Notes: a model not told the origin generated them from the letters alone. A stretch of DNA of 53,288 nucleotides from an uncultured Saprospiraceae bacterium (GCA_937941095.1 CALDYJ010000042.1:1-53288), one strand, 5' to 3'; counted from the first letter of the stretch, positions 15,042 to 23,533 are shown. A program made the numbers and translations.

Positions 15042-16493
15042 ATGGAGCCACATAAACTTGAAGAGAAACTTAAAACATTATTTGAAGATTGGTCTAAAGA
15101 AAAAGCAGCGGTCATTTTACCTTTAGCACCTTCCGGTTCCAAACGAATTTATTATAAAATTGAAGGCGATACTAAAAAAGCCATAGGGACTTTTAATCCC
15201 ATCCCTAAAGAAAATGAAACCTTTATTTATTTATCGCATCATTTTAAAAGCAAAGGAATTCCAGTTCCAGAAGTTTATGCCCTAGGCGACAATAAAGAAT
15301 CTTACATTCAAGAAGACTTAGGTTTTACGACTTTATATAGCTTTTTATTAAATAGAAAAGAAGGCGCCTTTCCAGCGCATCTTATGGATCTTTATTTGAA
15401 AGTTGTTAAGCAATTAGCCTACATTCAAATCAAAGGGAAAGAAGATTTAGATTTTAACAAATGCTATCCTAATGCGACTTTCGATAAGCAATCCATTTTA
15501 TTGGATTTGCAATATTTTAAATACTACGGTTTAAAATTTGCTGACATTGATTTTGATGAGGCCGCACTTGAGCAAGATTTTAGAACACTTGCTGATTTCT
15601 TATTAGAAGCAGAAAATGATTATTTTATGTTTCGCGATTTCCAAACTCGGAACATTATGATAAAAGAAGGCGAGCCTTTTTTCATTGATTTTCAAGGAGG
15701 AAAAAAAGGAGCTTTGCAGTATGATTTAGCTTCTCTTCTTTTTCAAGCCAAAGCTGATCTGCCATTTGAAGTGAGAATAAAACTTCTAGAAGCTTACTTA
15801 GAAGAGACAGAAAAACTTATTCCTTTAGATCGAAAAGCCTTCATAAAATATTACTACGCCTTTGTTTTGGTGCGCTGCCTGCAAGTATTTGGCGCCTATG
15901 GCTTTCGTGGGATCTATCAAAGAAAAAAACATTTTTTGGACAGCATTCCCTACGCCATTAAGAATTTGAAGTGGTTGATGGAAGAAGTAGATTTTCAATT
16001 TGAAACGCCAACTTTATTCAAAGCAACAAAAGAGTTAATTGCTTCAAAGTTGTTTAAAAATTTTGATAAGGCTAAAGGAGCAAATAGTATCTTAAACGTC
16101 TCTGTAAATAGTTTTTCTTACAAGAAAGGCATTCCTAAAGACAAGTCTGGTCATGGCGGCGGCTTCGTATTTGATTGTAGGTTTTTGCACAACCCTGGTA
16201 GGTATGAACCTTATAAGGAATTGACAGGAAGAGATGAATCGGTGATGAACTTTTTAGAACAACATTCCAACATCGCAGATTTTGTTAATAACGTGAGTCT
16301 AATTGTGGATAAGGCTGTCATGAATTACATAGAAAGAAGTTTTAGCAACCTCAGCGTAAACTTTGGCTGCACAGGCGGTAAACATAGATCTGTTTATATG
16401 GCTGATAAAATAGCAAAGCACATTGCTTCCAAATTTGGAGTAAAGGTAAATTTGCTCCATCGAGAACGTGGATGGGAAAAAGAAGAATTGTAA
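15042..16493 (+). CDS. Fusion of an aminoglycoside phosphotransferase-like sugar kinase with a RapZ C-terminal domain
   Basis: A 483-residue two-domain protein. Residues about 1-330 form an APH/choline kinase fold close to AmgK-type kinases, which phosphorylate N-acetylmuramate or related sugars; the catalytic FRDFQTRN (D199) and IDFQGGKKG are in place. Residues about 355-483 match the C-terminal domain of RapZ, including SGHGGGFVFDCRFLHNP and GCTGGKHRSV. In E. coli that RapZ domain senses glucosamine 6-phosphate and binds the small RNAs GlmY/GlmZ. The N-terminal P-loop ATPase domain of RapZ is absent. The pairing hints at control of amino-sugar or wall recycling. Convergent with the next gene, stops 2 bases apart. 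Confidence 0.85.
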   Translation: MEPHKLEEKLKTLFEDWSKEKAAVILPLAPSGSKRIYYKIEGDTKKAIGTFNPIPKENETFIYLSHHFKSKGIPVPEVYALGDNKESYIQEDLGFTTLYSFLLNRKEGAFPAHLMDLYLKVVKQLAYIQIKGKEDLDFNKCYPNATFDKQSILLDLQYFKYYGLKFADIDFDEAALEQDFRTLADFLLEAENDYFMFRDFQTRNIMIKEGEPFFIDFQGGKKGALQYDLASLLFQAKADLPFEVRIKLLEAYLEETEKLIPLDRKAFIKYYYAFVLVRCLQVFGAYGFRGIYQRKKHFLDSIPYAIKNLKWLMEEVDFQFETPTLFKATKELIASKLFKNFDKAKGANSILNVSVNSFSYKKGIPKDKSGHGGGFVFDCRFLHNPGRYEPYKELTGRDESVMNFLEQHSNIADFVNNVSLIVDKAVMNYIERSFSNLSVNFGCTGGKHRSVYMADKIAKHIASKFGVKVNLLHRERGWEKEEL

Positions 16494-16495
16494 TT

Positions 16496-17116
16496 TTATT
16501 CCATGATTAATTCCATGAATTGATCAAAGCTTTTTGCTTGAGCAAAACCTCTGTCCGGATAAGCAGTTGCACTACATTTTAAATTGTAAGCTTCATCATT
16601 TCTGGAGGTAAACAAAATGGATACATTTCCAAATTCTTGATTTATCTGATTATCCTCGCCCATATTGTGTTTTGGTTTCACGTAATGTCGTTCTACTTTT
16701 TCGACAAAAGATCCTTTGCTGTATACTCTTCTGTCTGAAACAGAAGTCCGGTAATTGTTTTTGAGGAATTTTTGTTTGAGGAAGTCAAATAAAAAATCAA
16801 TGTGTTCAGCAGAGATTTTTTTATCTTTTAAATGTAGGACGAATCCGATGGAGGAATTCGTGTTTAGAAAATCAAGGTTTTTGTCAACATCTTCTGGGAT
16901 GGCTTTATAGACACCATATTGATTGATGAGCCAATTTAAAATGCTTTCTTTTTCAGGAGAGAATTCCCAAGCTTGATAGGCTTTTAAAAAATCATCATTT
17001 CTTTGGATGATTTCGTGGATGGCAGGATTGCTTGGAGTACTTTCTTGACCTTTTGAAAAAAGGTCAAGAAAGTACTCCAGCCAGTTCTTATTATTGCTAG
17101 ATTCTGAGATGATAAT
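16496..17116 (-). CDS. Unknown protein; open frame without an ordinary start codon (probable ATT start)
   Basis: The minus-strand frame stays open for 207 codons from 17119 to the stop at 16496, although it contains no ATG or TTG, one CTG (17078-17080) and a GTG only near the end (16681). Composition is that of a normal soluble protein, with segments such as SIGFVLHLKDKKISAEHIDF and RGFAQAKSFDQFMEL. The thioredoxin stop overlaps an ATT in this frame as TAATT (17118-17114), exactly where this genome uses TAATG coupling elsewhere. ATT, a rare real start codon, or a mutated ATG is therefore the best candidate. A perfect 22-bp hairpin lies in codons 13-28. I do not recognise the family. Confidence 0.55.
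   Translation of the reverse strand: MIISESSNNKNWLEYFLDLFSKGQESTPSNPAIHEIIQRNDDFLKAYQAWEFSPEKESILNWLINQYGVYKAIPEDVDKNLDFLNTNSSIGFVLHLKDKKISAEHIDFLFDFLKQKFLKNNYRTSVSDRRVYSKGSFVEKVERHYVKPKHNMGEDNQINQEFGNVSILFTSRNDEAYNLKCSATAYPDRGFAQAKSFDQFMELIME
17033..17079. repeat. Perfect inverted repeat, 22-bp arms with 3-base loop
   Basis: The left arm at 17033-17054 begins TGGAGTACTTTC, the right arm at 17058-17079 ends GAAAGTACTCCA, and the two are exact reverse complements around GAA. It lies within the ATG-less minus-strand frame, where it encodes LEYFLDLFSKGQESTP. There is no T tract after either arm that would make an ordinary terminator in context. It may be a product of template-switch mutation, a genuine RNA hairpin, or an assembly artefact. 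Confidence 0.9.
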
Positions 17117-17622
17117 TATTTAAGTAATTCTAGTAATTGATCAGGTTGTTTGAAACCAACATGCCTGTCTTTGACTTCTAAATTTTCATCAATTACAAGT
17201 ATGGTCGGATATCCTCTCACCGCAAATTTTTGAGTCAATTGATGAACGGCATTTCTTCTTCTTGGATCTTTAGTGGCATCAAAGCCAGGATTAGCATACT
17301 CTGTACCTGCAAACTTTACCGCATCAGGAGATTCTGCATTAAATTTTACAGCATAGTAATTTTCAGCTACATGATCAATAACCTTTTGATCGGCAAAGGT
17401 AGTTCGATCAAGCATTTTGCAAGGTCCACACCAGGAGGTATAAACATCTACCAACATTTTTTTAGGTTTTGCCTTAACCATTCCTTCTGCCTCTTCAATT
17501 TTTAACCAATGGATTTTGTCTTTTGATGCAGGATAATTATTAGCCGATGATTTAGCACTTCCGCCGCCACTGCCACACGAATAGCATACAAATGCGCAAA
17601 GAATAATCATTAAATTTTTCAT
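17116..17622 (-). CDS. Thioredoxin-family lipoprotein
   Basis: A 168-residue exported thioredoxin-like protein. The start at 17622 gives a short hydrophobic signal ending CYSCGSGGG, a probable lipidation site. A longer start at 17667 would overlap the upstream gene and spoil the signal, so it is rejected. The active site SWCGPCKM holds C65 and C68, and the cis-Pro segment is GYPTILV. Proteins of this type act as periplasmic thiol reductants or in protein disulfide repair. It follows the YhhN gene by 10 bases, and its stop overlaps the ATT proposed for the next frame. Confidence 0.88.
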   Translation of the reverse strand: MKNLMIILCAFVCYSCGSGGGSAKSSANNYPASKDKIHWLKIEEAEGMVKAKPKKMLVDVYTSWCGPCKMLDRTTFADQKVIDHVAENYYAVKFNAESPDAVKFAGTEYANPGFDATKDPRRRNAVHQLTQKFAVRGYPTILVIDENLEVKDRHVGFKQPDQLLELLK

Positions 17623-17632
17623 ATCACTTTTT

Positions 17633-18355
17633 TTAGAATTTCGAAGATATGGAATCTTGAGCTTCAAATCTACAATAAAACGAAGCTTTTATAGATCCAT
17701 AGCATATTAACAGCTGACTAATCATATAAGTTGACATAATCCAGAAACCATTGTTGCCCGTTTCAAAGGCACAAAATTTAGTCAGACCAATGATGCTATC
17801 GGATATAACGAAAAGAATGGCCCCTATAAATATAATTCTCCATAGGTTATTTGGGACATCACCATAAGCATGAATGCAGCCAAGGAGCATTAAGCTTATG
17901 GCAAAGCTATAACAGATGAAAGGTACTTTCATAGCTGTCGGTAAACAGGCCCAATAGAAAGCCACATTCCCAAGCCAGAACAAAATCAAAAGTAAAATGA
18001 TCCACTTATGTTTTTTGAGGTAACCAGATTCAATGGAGGTCAAACATAAAAAGCCTTTTAAATACATAAAGTGAGCAACTAAAAAAGCTGCTAATCCAAG
18101 GAGAAAAAACAAATCAGATCGACCTTGAAACATAAGCAAAACATCTCCTAGAAAAGAAAAGGAAATGGCTAATAAAATAAATCTTTCGAACCGAGTCTGA
18201 ATTTTAGTGTTTGCATAAAAGAATAAGCCAAGACTAATCATCAGGGCTGGCTTACAAATAAACTCAATAATTGGGATTGGATAAAAAGAATGATAGATCA
18301 TTCCACTTGCAGCAATAAAGAATAAGAGCAATAAATATTTATGTTTAATTTGCAT
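17633..18355 (-). CDS. YhhN family membrane protein (lysoplasmalogenase-like)
   Basis: A 240-residue integral membrane protein with about eight hydrophobic helices and the family motifs SFLGDVLLMF and ISDSIIG, each holding a conserved Asp in a membrane segment. YhhN/TMEM86 proteins cleave the vinyl ether bond of lysoplasmalogens; whether this bacterium has plasmalogens is not visible. Its start codon overlaps, head to head, that of the L,D-transpeptidase-like gene on the other strand, so its promoter must lie inside that gene. It leads a minus-strand operon with the thioredoxin. Confidence 0.85.
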   Translation of the reverse strand: MQIKHKYLLLLFFIAASGMIYHSFYPIPIIEFICKPALMISLGLFFYANTKIQTRFERFILLAISFSFLGDVLLMFQGRSDLFFLLGLAAFLVAHFMYLKGFLCLTSIESGYLKKHKWIILLLILFWLGNVAFYWACLPTAMKVPFICYSFAISLMLLGCIHAYGDVPNNLWRIIFIGAILFVISDSIIGLTKFCAFETGNNGFWIMSTYMISQLLICYGSIKASFYCRFEAQDSISSKF

Positions 18356-19118
18356 GATGTCTATTTCGAAAATCTTTTACTTTATTTTAATCCTTGGCTT
18401 CTCAAGCTGCCAATCTCCTGCTAATGTAGAAGATGTAAACGATAAAACAAATGTAGCGGACAATAAGTACAATTGCAGGCAAATTTTATTGAGCATTTCA
18501 GAAGATGAAAATAGCAAAGATGGCATACTCCTACTCAAAGAACAAATAGATGGTGTATGGAAGAATAAGAATAAACCATTTGCGGTAAGCTATGGAAAAA
18601 ATGGATTAGCTTGGGGCATAGGTTTACATAAAAAAGAAAAAGGCCCTCAAAAAAAAGAAGGCGACCTCTGTTCTCCAGCAGGCATTTTTAAAATTGGAAA
18701 GCTGTTTGGCCAAAAAGCATTCAATACCAATTGTGCCTATGTGCACATTGATGAAAATATGCAATGCATCGAAGATCTTAAATCAAGTCATTACAATGAC
18801 ATCATCGATAATACGAAAATTAAAAAAGATTGGGATTCAAAGGATCTTATGCAAAGAGAAGATGAATTGTACAAGTACGGATTTTTAGTCGAACATAATC
18901 CTGAAGACATTCCTGGAAATGGATCATGCATCTTTTTCCATTTGTGGTCTGAAATAGGAAAACCTACAGCTGGCTGTACGGCCATGGAAGAAAATGATTT
19001 AAAGACTGTACTTCAATTTTTAGACTGCAGTAAAAACCCACTCTTAATTCAATGCAATAAACAAGACTTGGAGCAAGTCTTAACAAGGAATGGGTTTTTA
19101 AATGTGTTAATAAAATAA
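18354..19118 (+). CDS. L,D-transpeptidase (YkuD superfamily)-like lipoprotein
   Basis: A 254-residue lipoprotein (signal ending GFSSC). The C-terminal half carries the YkuD signature in divergent form: H196 in FFHLWSE and C208 in GKPTAGCTAM, the catalytic Cys. An upstream segment, GDLCSPAGIFKIGKLFG, resembles the entry strand of YafK/ErfK-like proteins. Such enzymes cross-link peptidoglycan or attach lipoproteins to it. Starts at 18354 and 18357 are both possible. The start lies within the start codon of the divergent yhhN-like gene, leaving no intergenic promoter. Confidence 0.85.
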   Translation: MMSISKIFYFILILGFSSCQSPANVEDVNDKTNVADNKYNCRQILLSISEDENSKDGILLLKEQIDGVWKNKNKPFAVSYGKNGLAWGIGLHKKEKGPQKKEGDLCSPAGIFKIGKLFGQKAFNTNCAYVHIDENMQCIEDLKSSHYNDIIDNTKIKKDWDSKDLMQREDELYKYGFLVEHNPEDIPGNGSCIFFHLWSEIGKPTAGCTAMEENDLKTVLQFLDCSKNPLLIQCNKQDLEQVLTRNGFLNVLIK

Positions 19119-19207
19119 AGATTTGTAACCTTTTTAAAGCATGTGGCGTAATTAGCCCAATACACTCCCTCACATTGTAGCATTTTTTAATTGATATCTA
19201 CTGAATC

Positions 19208-19786
19208 ATGGTTATTGATATAATCTTTGTCATTGCGCTTCTTTGGGGTTTTTACCTTGGATTTTCAAAAGGAATCATTAAGACTATTTTTACTTTAGCT
19301 TCTATCTTATTAGGGCTTTTAGCTGCATTCAAATTTGCTCCGGCAACTACTAATTTTCTAGAGACGGCTTTAAAAAACACCAATCCACTAATGTTTTTAG
19401 CAGGATTCTTAGTGACCTTTGTTGCTACGATGTACCTGATCAGACTTTTTGCGCGAGGTTTAGAAGGAATATTTAAAGCGGCTAATATTAATTTTATTAA
19501 CCAGACTGTGGGTGGTGTTGTGCTAGCTGGTGTAATGATCTTGATGTATTCTATGTTGGTATGGTTTGGAGACCAAGCACACATCATCAATCAAGACGTC
19601 AAAGAAGAATCGATGACTTACGAATACTTAAAGCAATATCCTGATCAAGTGAAAGGAGTTGCAGGTGTTGTAAGACCTACCTTTGAAGAATTCTGGGATC
19701 AGTCGGTCAGCATGTTTGATAAGTTAGAACGCATGGGCATGGAAAAAACCGACGCCGATGCGATGATCTATGATATAGATGAATGA
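19208..19786 (+). CDS. cvpA: CvpA family membrane protein
   Basis: A 192-residue protein with four membrane helices. The opening DIIFVIALLWGFYLGFSKGIIKT matches the CvpA start, followed by LLAAFKFAP and the NQTVGGVVLAG segment of helix four; the C-terminal 60 residues are soluble. CvpA proteins affect colicin V export and purF-linked growth or envelope resistance, with an unclear mechanism. It has no operon partner. The region after it (19787-19871) holds imperfect TTTATTTG/AACCAAAT complementarity that could act as a weak terminator. Confidence 0.85.
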   Translation: MVIDIIFVIALLWGFYLGFSKGIIKTIFTLASILLGLLAAFKFAPATTNFLETALKNTNPLMFLAGFLVTFVATMYLIRLFARGLEGIFKAANINFINQTVGGVVLAGVMILMYSMLVWFGDQAHIINQDVKEESMTYEYLKQYPDQVKGVAGVVRPTFEEFWDQSVSMFDKLERMGMEKTDADAMIYDIDE

Positions 19787-19871
19787 TTTGATTGAATGTT
19801 TATTTGTTTATTCGGTGAGTTGTTTATCTGTCTAAACATCTAAACGCATAACCAAATAACCAAATCCACAG

Positions 19872-21785
19872 TTAATAAACCAAGTGTTTAGTAAAAAAGC
19901 CCAACATCGCCTTATAAAATTCAAACTGATTTTCTTCATTCCTGAATCCATGTCCTTCATTGTATTTCACTAGATAAGGAACATCAACACCTTTGTCCCG
20001 CAGTGCTTCTACAATCTGATCGGACTCATCTATGTTGACCCTTGGATCATTAGCGCCTTGGACCACGAACAATGGCGTTTTTATTTTGTGTATATGAAAT
20101 GCAGGTGAAGCATCTTCCATCATTTGTCTGTCGTGCTCAGGATGACCAACCATTTCATACATCATTTCTAAGTAGGGTTGCCAATATGGAGGCATCGTAC
20201 CCATGAAAGTAAATAGGTTGGAAACGCCAACATAATCAACCGCAGCTTTATAAAGATCTGGTGTAAAGGTCACTCCTGCTAGAGTCGCATAGCCACCATA
20301 ACTTGCTCCGTAGATGCCAATTTTATCTGGATCAGCAATGTTGTTTTTGATCAGGTATTCAACACCATCTGTTATGTCATTTTGCATTTTTTGGCCCCAA
20401 TTCTTAAAACTAGCTTCCCAAAACTTTCTGCCATAGCCAATTGATCCTCTGAAGTTCATTTGAAAAACTCCAAAACCTCTGCTGGTGAATAATTGAATTT
20501 CCGGGTTAAATCCCCAATAATCTCTCGCCCAAGGTCCGCCATGTGGATTGATGATGATTGGTATTTTTTTTCCTTCTTCGTAATCGTTTGGTAGGCTGAG
20601 GTATGCATTGATTTTAAGACCATCGCGAGATTGATAAGAGATGGAGCGCATAGAAGACATTTTTTCTTCATTGATCCACGGACTTACATCAACTATTTTT
20701 GTGAGCACTTCTTTTTGTACATCATACAAGTAGTAAGCGCCAAGTGATCTATCGCTGTAGGTACGGATGATAAATTTATCTTCTTCTTTGGTAGCAGAGC
20801 TGATGACTATTTCTATGTTAGGTAAGAGCTTTTCTAATTTTTCTTGCAAAAGTTTACTCTCACTATCCAAAAAATGAATTCCTTTCTTGTCAGTAACAAA
20901 ACTGATTTTAGTAGGGACTTTCCTTTTTCTTGAATAAGCCATCGAAGAAACATCAACTTCTGGATGTTCAAAAATCACCTCGCCAACTTCTTCCCCTTTA
21001 TTAGGGTCAAATTTAATGATGACACTTTTGTCCCTTCCAAGGTTTGAACTGGCATAAAGCATTTGATCATCTTCAAAGTCAAAAAACAATGGGGCAAGAC
21101 TTTCTTTAAAATTGGTGGTCAAGATGTCTCTAAATTCATCTGCTTCTGTTTTGCGATACATCAATGTAGAATTTGTTCCACCTGTTACTTTTGATGCAAT
21201 TCTGATTTTACCATTATGATCTGTCATCCAAGAGCTAATAGGATCCTGGGGATTTGTATTTTCAGCTAGTTGTTGAATATCTCCATTCTTGATGTTAATT
21301 CGATATGGTTCAAACAACATGGGGTTGTTTTTATTCATTGTAATGATCAAGTGATCATCATCGTCAGGCAAGGCATCTAAAATTTGAATTTTGACTTTTT
21401 CAAAAGGAGTTAACTCTTGATGTTCGCTGCCATCTATTTTTACAGAAAACAATGAGTAGTTTTCATCCCCTCCAGCATCTTTGATGAATATGATCCGGTC
21501 ATTGCCTTTCCACATGTAGCCTGAGATGTCTCTATTTTCTTCGAAGGTCAATTGAATTTGAGTTTCAGTACCTATATTTTGGATAAAAATGTTCTGTCTT
21601 CTCTTATGAGGACCTAAATATGAAAAGTACCTGCCGTCAGGAGAGATTTTAAAAGCTGTTTTTTTGGGTTTTTTAAAGAAATCTTCAACAGAATGTTCAA
21701 ATGATCCACTATTTAACTTGATTAAGTCATCAATTGCCGCTTTATTAGAAGGAAGCTTTGGATTGCCGGGCTGATTGTTTTCCAT
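19872..21785 (-). CDS. S9 family peptidase (prolyl oligopeptidase/acylaminoacyl peptidase type)
   Basis: A 637-residue alpha/beta hydrolase peptidase. The N-terminal part (about 40-370) is a beta-propeller with repeats such as KISPDGRYFSYLG. The C-terminal catalytic part contains HGGPWARDYWGF, the nucleophile motif GASYGGYA (S495), D580 in GANDPRVN and H612 in NEGHGF, a complete triad. There is no signal peptide, suggesting a cytoplasmic oligopeptidase. It is a single gene, convergent with cvpA and divergent from the exported protein at 21943. Confidence 0.93.
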   Translation of the reverse strand: MENNQPGNPKLPSNKAAIDDLIKLNSGSFEHSVEDFFKKPKKTAFKISPDGRYFSYLGPHKRRQNIFIQNIGTETQIQLTFEENRDISGYMWKGNDRIIFIKDAGGDENYSLFSVKIDGSEHQELTPFEKVKIQILDALPDDDDHLIITMNKNNPMLFEPYRINIKNGDIQQLAENTNPQDPISSWMTDHNGKIRIASKVTGGTNSTLMYRKTEADEFRDILTTNFKESLAPLFFDFEDDQMLYASSNLGRDKSVIIKFDPNKGEEVGEVIFEHPEVDVSSMAYSRKRKVPTKISFVTDKKGIHFLDSESKLLQEKLEKLLPNIEIVISSATKEEDKFIIRTYSDRSLGAYYLYDVQKEVLTKIVDVSPWINEEKMSSMRSISYQSRDGLKINAYLSLPNDYEEGKKIPIIINPHGGPWARDYWGFNPEIQLFTSRGFGVFQMNFRGSIGYGRKFWEASFKNWGQKMQNDITDGVEYLIKNNIADPDKIGIYGASYGGYATLAGVTFTPDLYKAAVDYVGVSNLFTFMGTMPPYWQPYLEMMYEMVGHPEHDRQMMEDASPAFHIHKIKTPLFVVQGANDPRVNIDESDQIVEALRDKGVDVPYLVKYNEGHGFRNEENQFEFYKAMLGFFTKHLVY

Positions 21786-21937
21786 GATTATGATTATTTC
21801 GGCTTGAATAAGTTAAATTTTGCTTATAAAGCCTATCTTTTTATGATATAAATTTCCTAAATATGTAATATTTATATTTCTTAAGGTCAAATATCCGTTT
21901 CTCTTTTGACTTTAGAATTATAAAGATTCTATTTTTA

Positions 21938-21945
21938 TACCTTTG
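21938..21945 (+). promoter_or_regulatory. Possible -7 element overlapping the proposed TTG start
   Basis: TACCTTTG matches TAnnTTTG and its TTG is the apparent start codon of the next gene. If used, transcription would begin near 21952, making a downstream in-frame TTG (21961) the real start. No -33 element is seen at the normal distance (nearest TTG 29 bases away), so support is limited. Confidence 0.35.
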
Positions 21946-22494
21946 AGTAAACTACTTAGCTTGAATTTATCATTCAAAACATTATTTATCATTTTTTTAG
22001 TCATTTTTGGCTTACAAAGTGTATCTGCCAGTGATAGGGTCCTTATCTATGCAGATACCACTTTGCCACAAGTTTTTTTGATTGGTGAATTTGAATCTGA
22101 ATATGAAGCAGCGATTGAAGAATATTCGACCTTATTGTTGACAGCGTGTGAAATGGACATGGAACTAGCTTATTCCAAATGGGTAAGTATGTTAGAGGAA
22201 ATCGAGATTGCTTCAGAAAATTATGGTTTAGACTTAAAAGGTGTAAAGATATGGTTAAATGTATTTTGGGAACCAAATGGATCCATTTCACACCTAGCCT
22301 ACTATTTAAAACCAATTTCTAGAAATGTCGATTTAGAAGAACTAGAAAGTTTCTTTGTTGAATTTATACAATCCTACCGATTTCCTTTAGGTCCTGGTGA
22401 AAAGTTTTCACATTTTGGAACTGCTTCTTTTCCTGTTTTTGCAAAAATTATGCAGCCGGATAAAACACAAGGAAATGTGACAAATGGACAATAG
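21943..22494 (+). CDS. Exported protein of unknown function with a TonB-box-domain-like C terminus
   Basis: A 183-residue protein with a signal peptide ending near QSVSA. No ATG is available: the frame opens with TTG at 21943, and a second TTG at 21961 keeps a good signal peptide (LNLSFKTLFIIFLVIFG). The part from about 85 to 165, with GVKIWLNVFWEPNGSISHLAYYLKPISRN and a late RFPLGPGEKF, has the pattern of the C-terminal domain of TonB-like energy transducers, but without the membrane anchor and Pro-rich linker; this is weak. It overlaps the start of the following lipoprotein gene by 11 bases, so the two are probably cotranscribed. Confidence 0.7.
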   Translation: MSKLLSLNLSFKTLFIIFLVIFGLQSVSASDRVLIYADTTLPQVFLIGEFESEYEAAIEEYSTLLLTACEMDMELAYSKWVSMLEEIEIASENYGLDLKGVKIWLNVFWEPNGSISHLAYYLKPISRNVDLEELESFFVEFIQSYRFPLGPGEKFSHFGTASFPVFAKIMQPDKTQGNVTNGQ

Positions 22495-23455
22495 AATTCT
22501 ACGCTCGGCTAAGCTCTACTCGATTTTACTCCTAAGTTTTTGTTTTATAATGACCTGCGATCGCCTTGAAGAAGGTGAACTTGTATGGGAAGAACTTGAC
22601 TTTCCTTTTACGCAAGATCTGAGCGCTGCATATATCCAAGAAGATGGTTCATGGCATATTGTAGGAGGAGATCTTTGGGTGGAAGGAAATTATTTTTTAT
22701 CCCTTGATCAAGGTTTAACCTGGGAACAAAAAACAATACATAACAAACAGCTTTTTTCGATTAAGGAAGATTTGCACTCAAATCTATATGCGACTGGAAT
22801 GAGTGGATTTCTTTTTACCAAATTAAATGGGGAAGAAAATTGGAAGAGCAGAAACCCAGTAGTATGGAGTACAGCTAGAGATCTTGCATTTGTAAACCCT
22901 GATAAAGGAATTCTTGTTGGAGGAGAAGCTCTCATCAATGGTTTTCTAGTAGTTTATGGGGAGGATTATCAAAAACAAGATGTCCAAGAATGGGATAGAG
23001 ACATTAGTACAGTTACTTTTTTAAATGAGGATACCTGGCTAATTGCAGGTTTTGGATTTATTGCTAAATCAACTGATGGTGGATTTAATTGGACGATCAA
23101 TGAATTTAGCGGAGATTTTTTTGTGGATATGATTTTCTTGAATGAGGACACAGGTTATGTGATTGGAAATTCAGGGACCATTGCTAAAACTGTAGATGGT
23201 GGAGATTCATGGATAAGTCAACGCAATGCTTATGATTTATTCATAAGTGATCTGGCCTTGAATGCTGTTTTTTTTAAAAATCCAATGGAAGGATACATAT
23301 GCGGAGACGATGGCTTTTTTATTTTCACAAAAGATGGGGGAGAAAATTGGGAACAAGTACTTGATTTACCTGCTGAAGATTTTCTTGACCTTGTCTATGC
23401 AAATGATTTTGGTTTGTTGCTTGGTGAGAACGGTTTAGTCATTAAGTTTGATTAG
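22484..23455 (+). CDS. Ycf48/BNR-repeat beta-propeller lipoprotein
   Basis: A 323-residue lipoprotein (lipobox IMTC near residue 25). It has recurring blades with the Asp-box-like pattern S/KDGG-x-W: LDQGLTWE, STDGGFNWT, TVDGGDSWI, TKDGGENWE, as in Ycf48/Hcf136-related and sialidase-fold propellers. Ycf48 helps photosystem II assembly, but in Bacteroidota such propellers are general extracytoplasmic binding proteins. It overlaps the preceding exported protein gene. The binding partner is unknown. A shared terminator lies downstream. Confidence 0.85.
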   Translation: MDNRILRSAKLYSILLLSFCFIMTCDRLEEGELVWEELDFPFTQDLSAAYIQEDGSWHIVGGDLWVEGNYFLSLDQGLTWEQKTIHNKQLFSIKEDLHSNLYATGMSGFLFTKLNGEENWKSRNPVVWSTARDLAFVNPDKGILVGGEALINGFLVVYGEDYQKQDVQEWDRDISTVTFLNEDTWLIAGFGFIAKSTDGGFNWTINEFSGDFFVDMIFLNEDTGYVIGNSGTIAKTVDGGDSWISQRNAYDLFISDLALNAVFFKNPMEGYICGDDGFFIFTKDGGENWEQVLDLPAEDFLDLVYANDFGLLLGENGLVIKFD

Positions 23456-23496
23456 TTGAATAGAGACAATGGATGAAAAATTATCAACGAAAAACT

Positions 23497-23533
23497 AAAA
23501 AGGCAGAACCTAAGTAATAGGTTCCGCCTTTTT
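23497..23533. terminator. Bidirectional terminator between convergent genes
   Basis: AAAAAGGC-A-GAACCT, loop AAGTAAT, AGGTTC-C-GCCTTTTT: a 14-pair stem with one mismatch, A run on one side and T run on the other, so it can serve both the propeller gene and the DUF2853 gene. Confidence 0.9.

Noticed and set aside
19119..19207. tRNA-like gene before cvpA
   Set aside because: The stretch has no cloverleaf, no TTCGA-type arm and no acceptor pairing.
19787..19871. Small RNA or att site after cvpA
   Set aside because: Only an imperfect complementarity of AT-rich runs is visible; it fits a weak terminator and nothing more specific.
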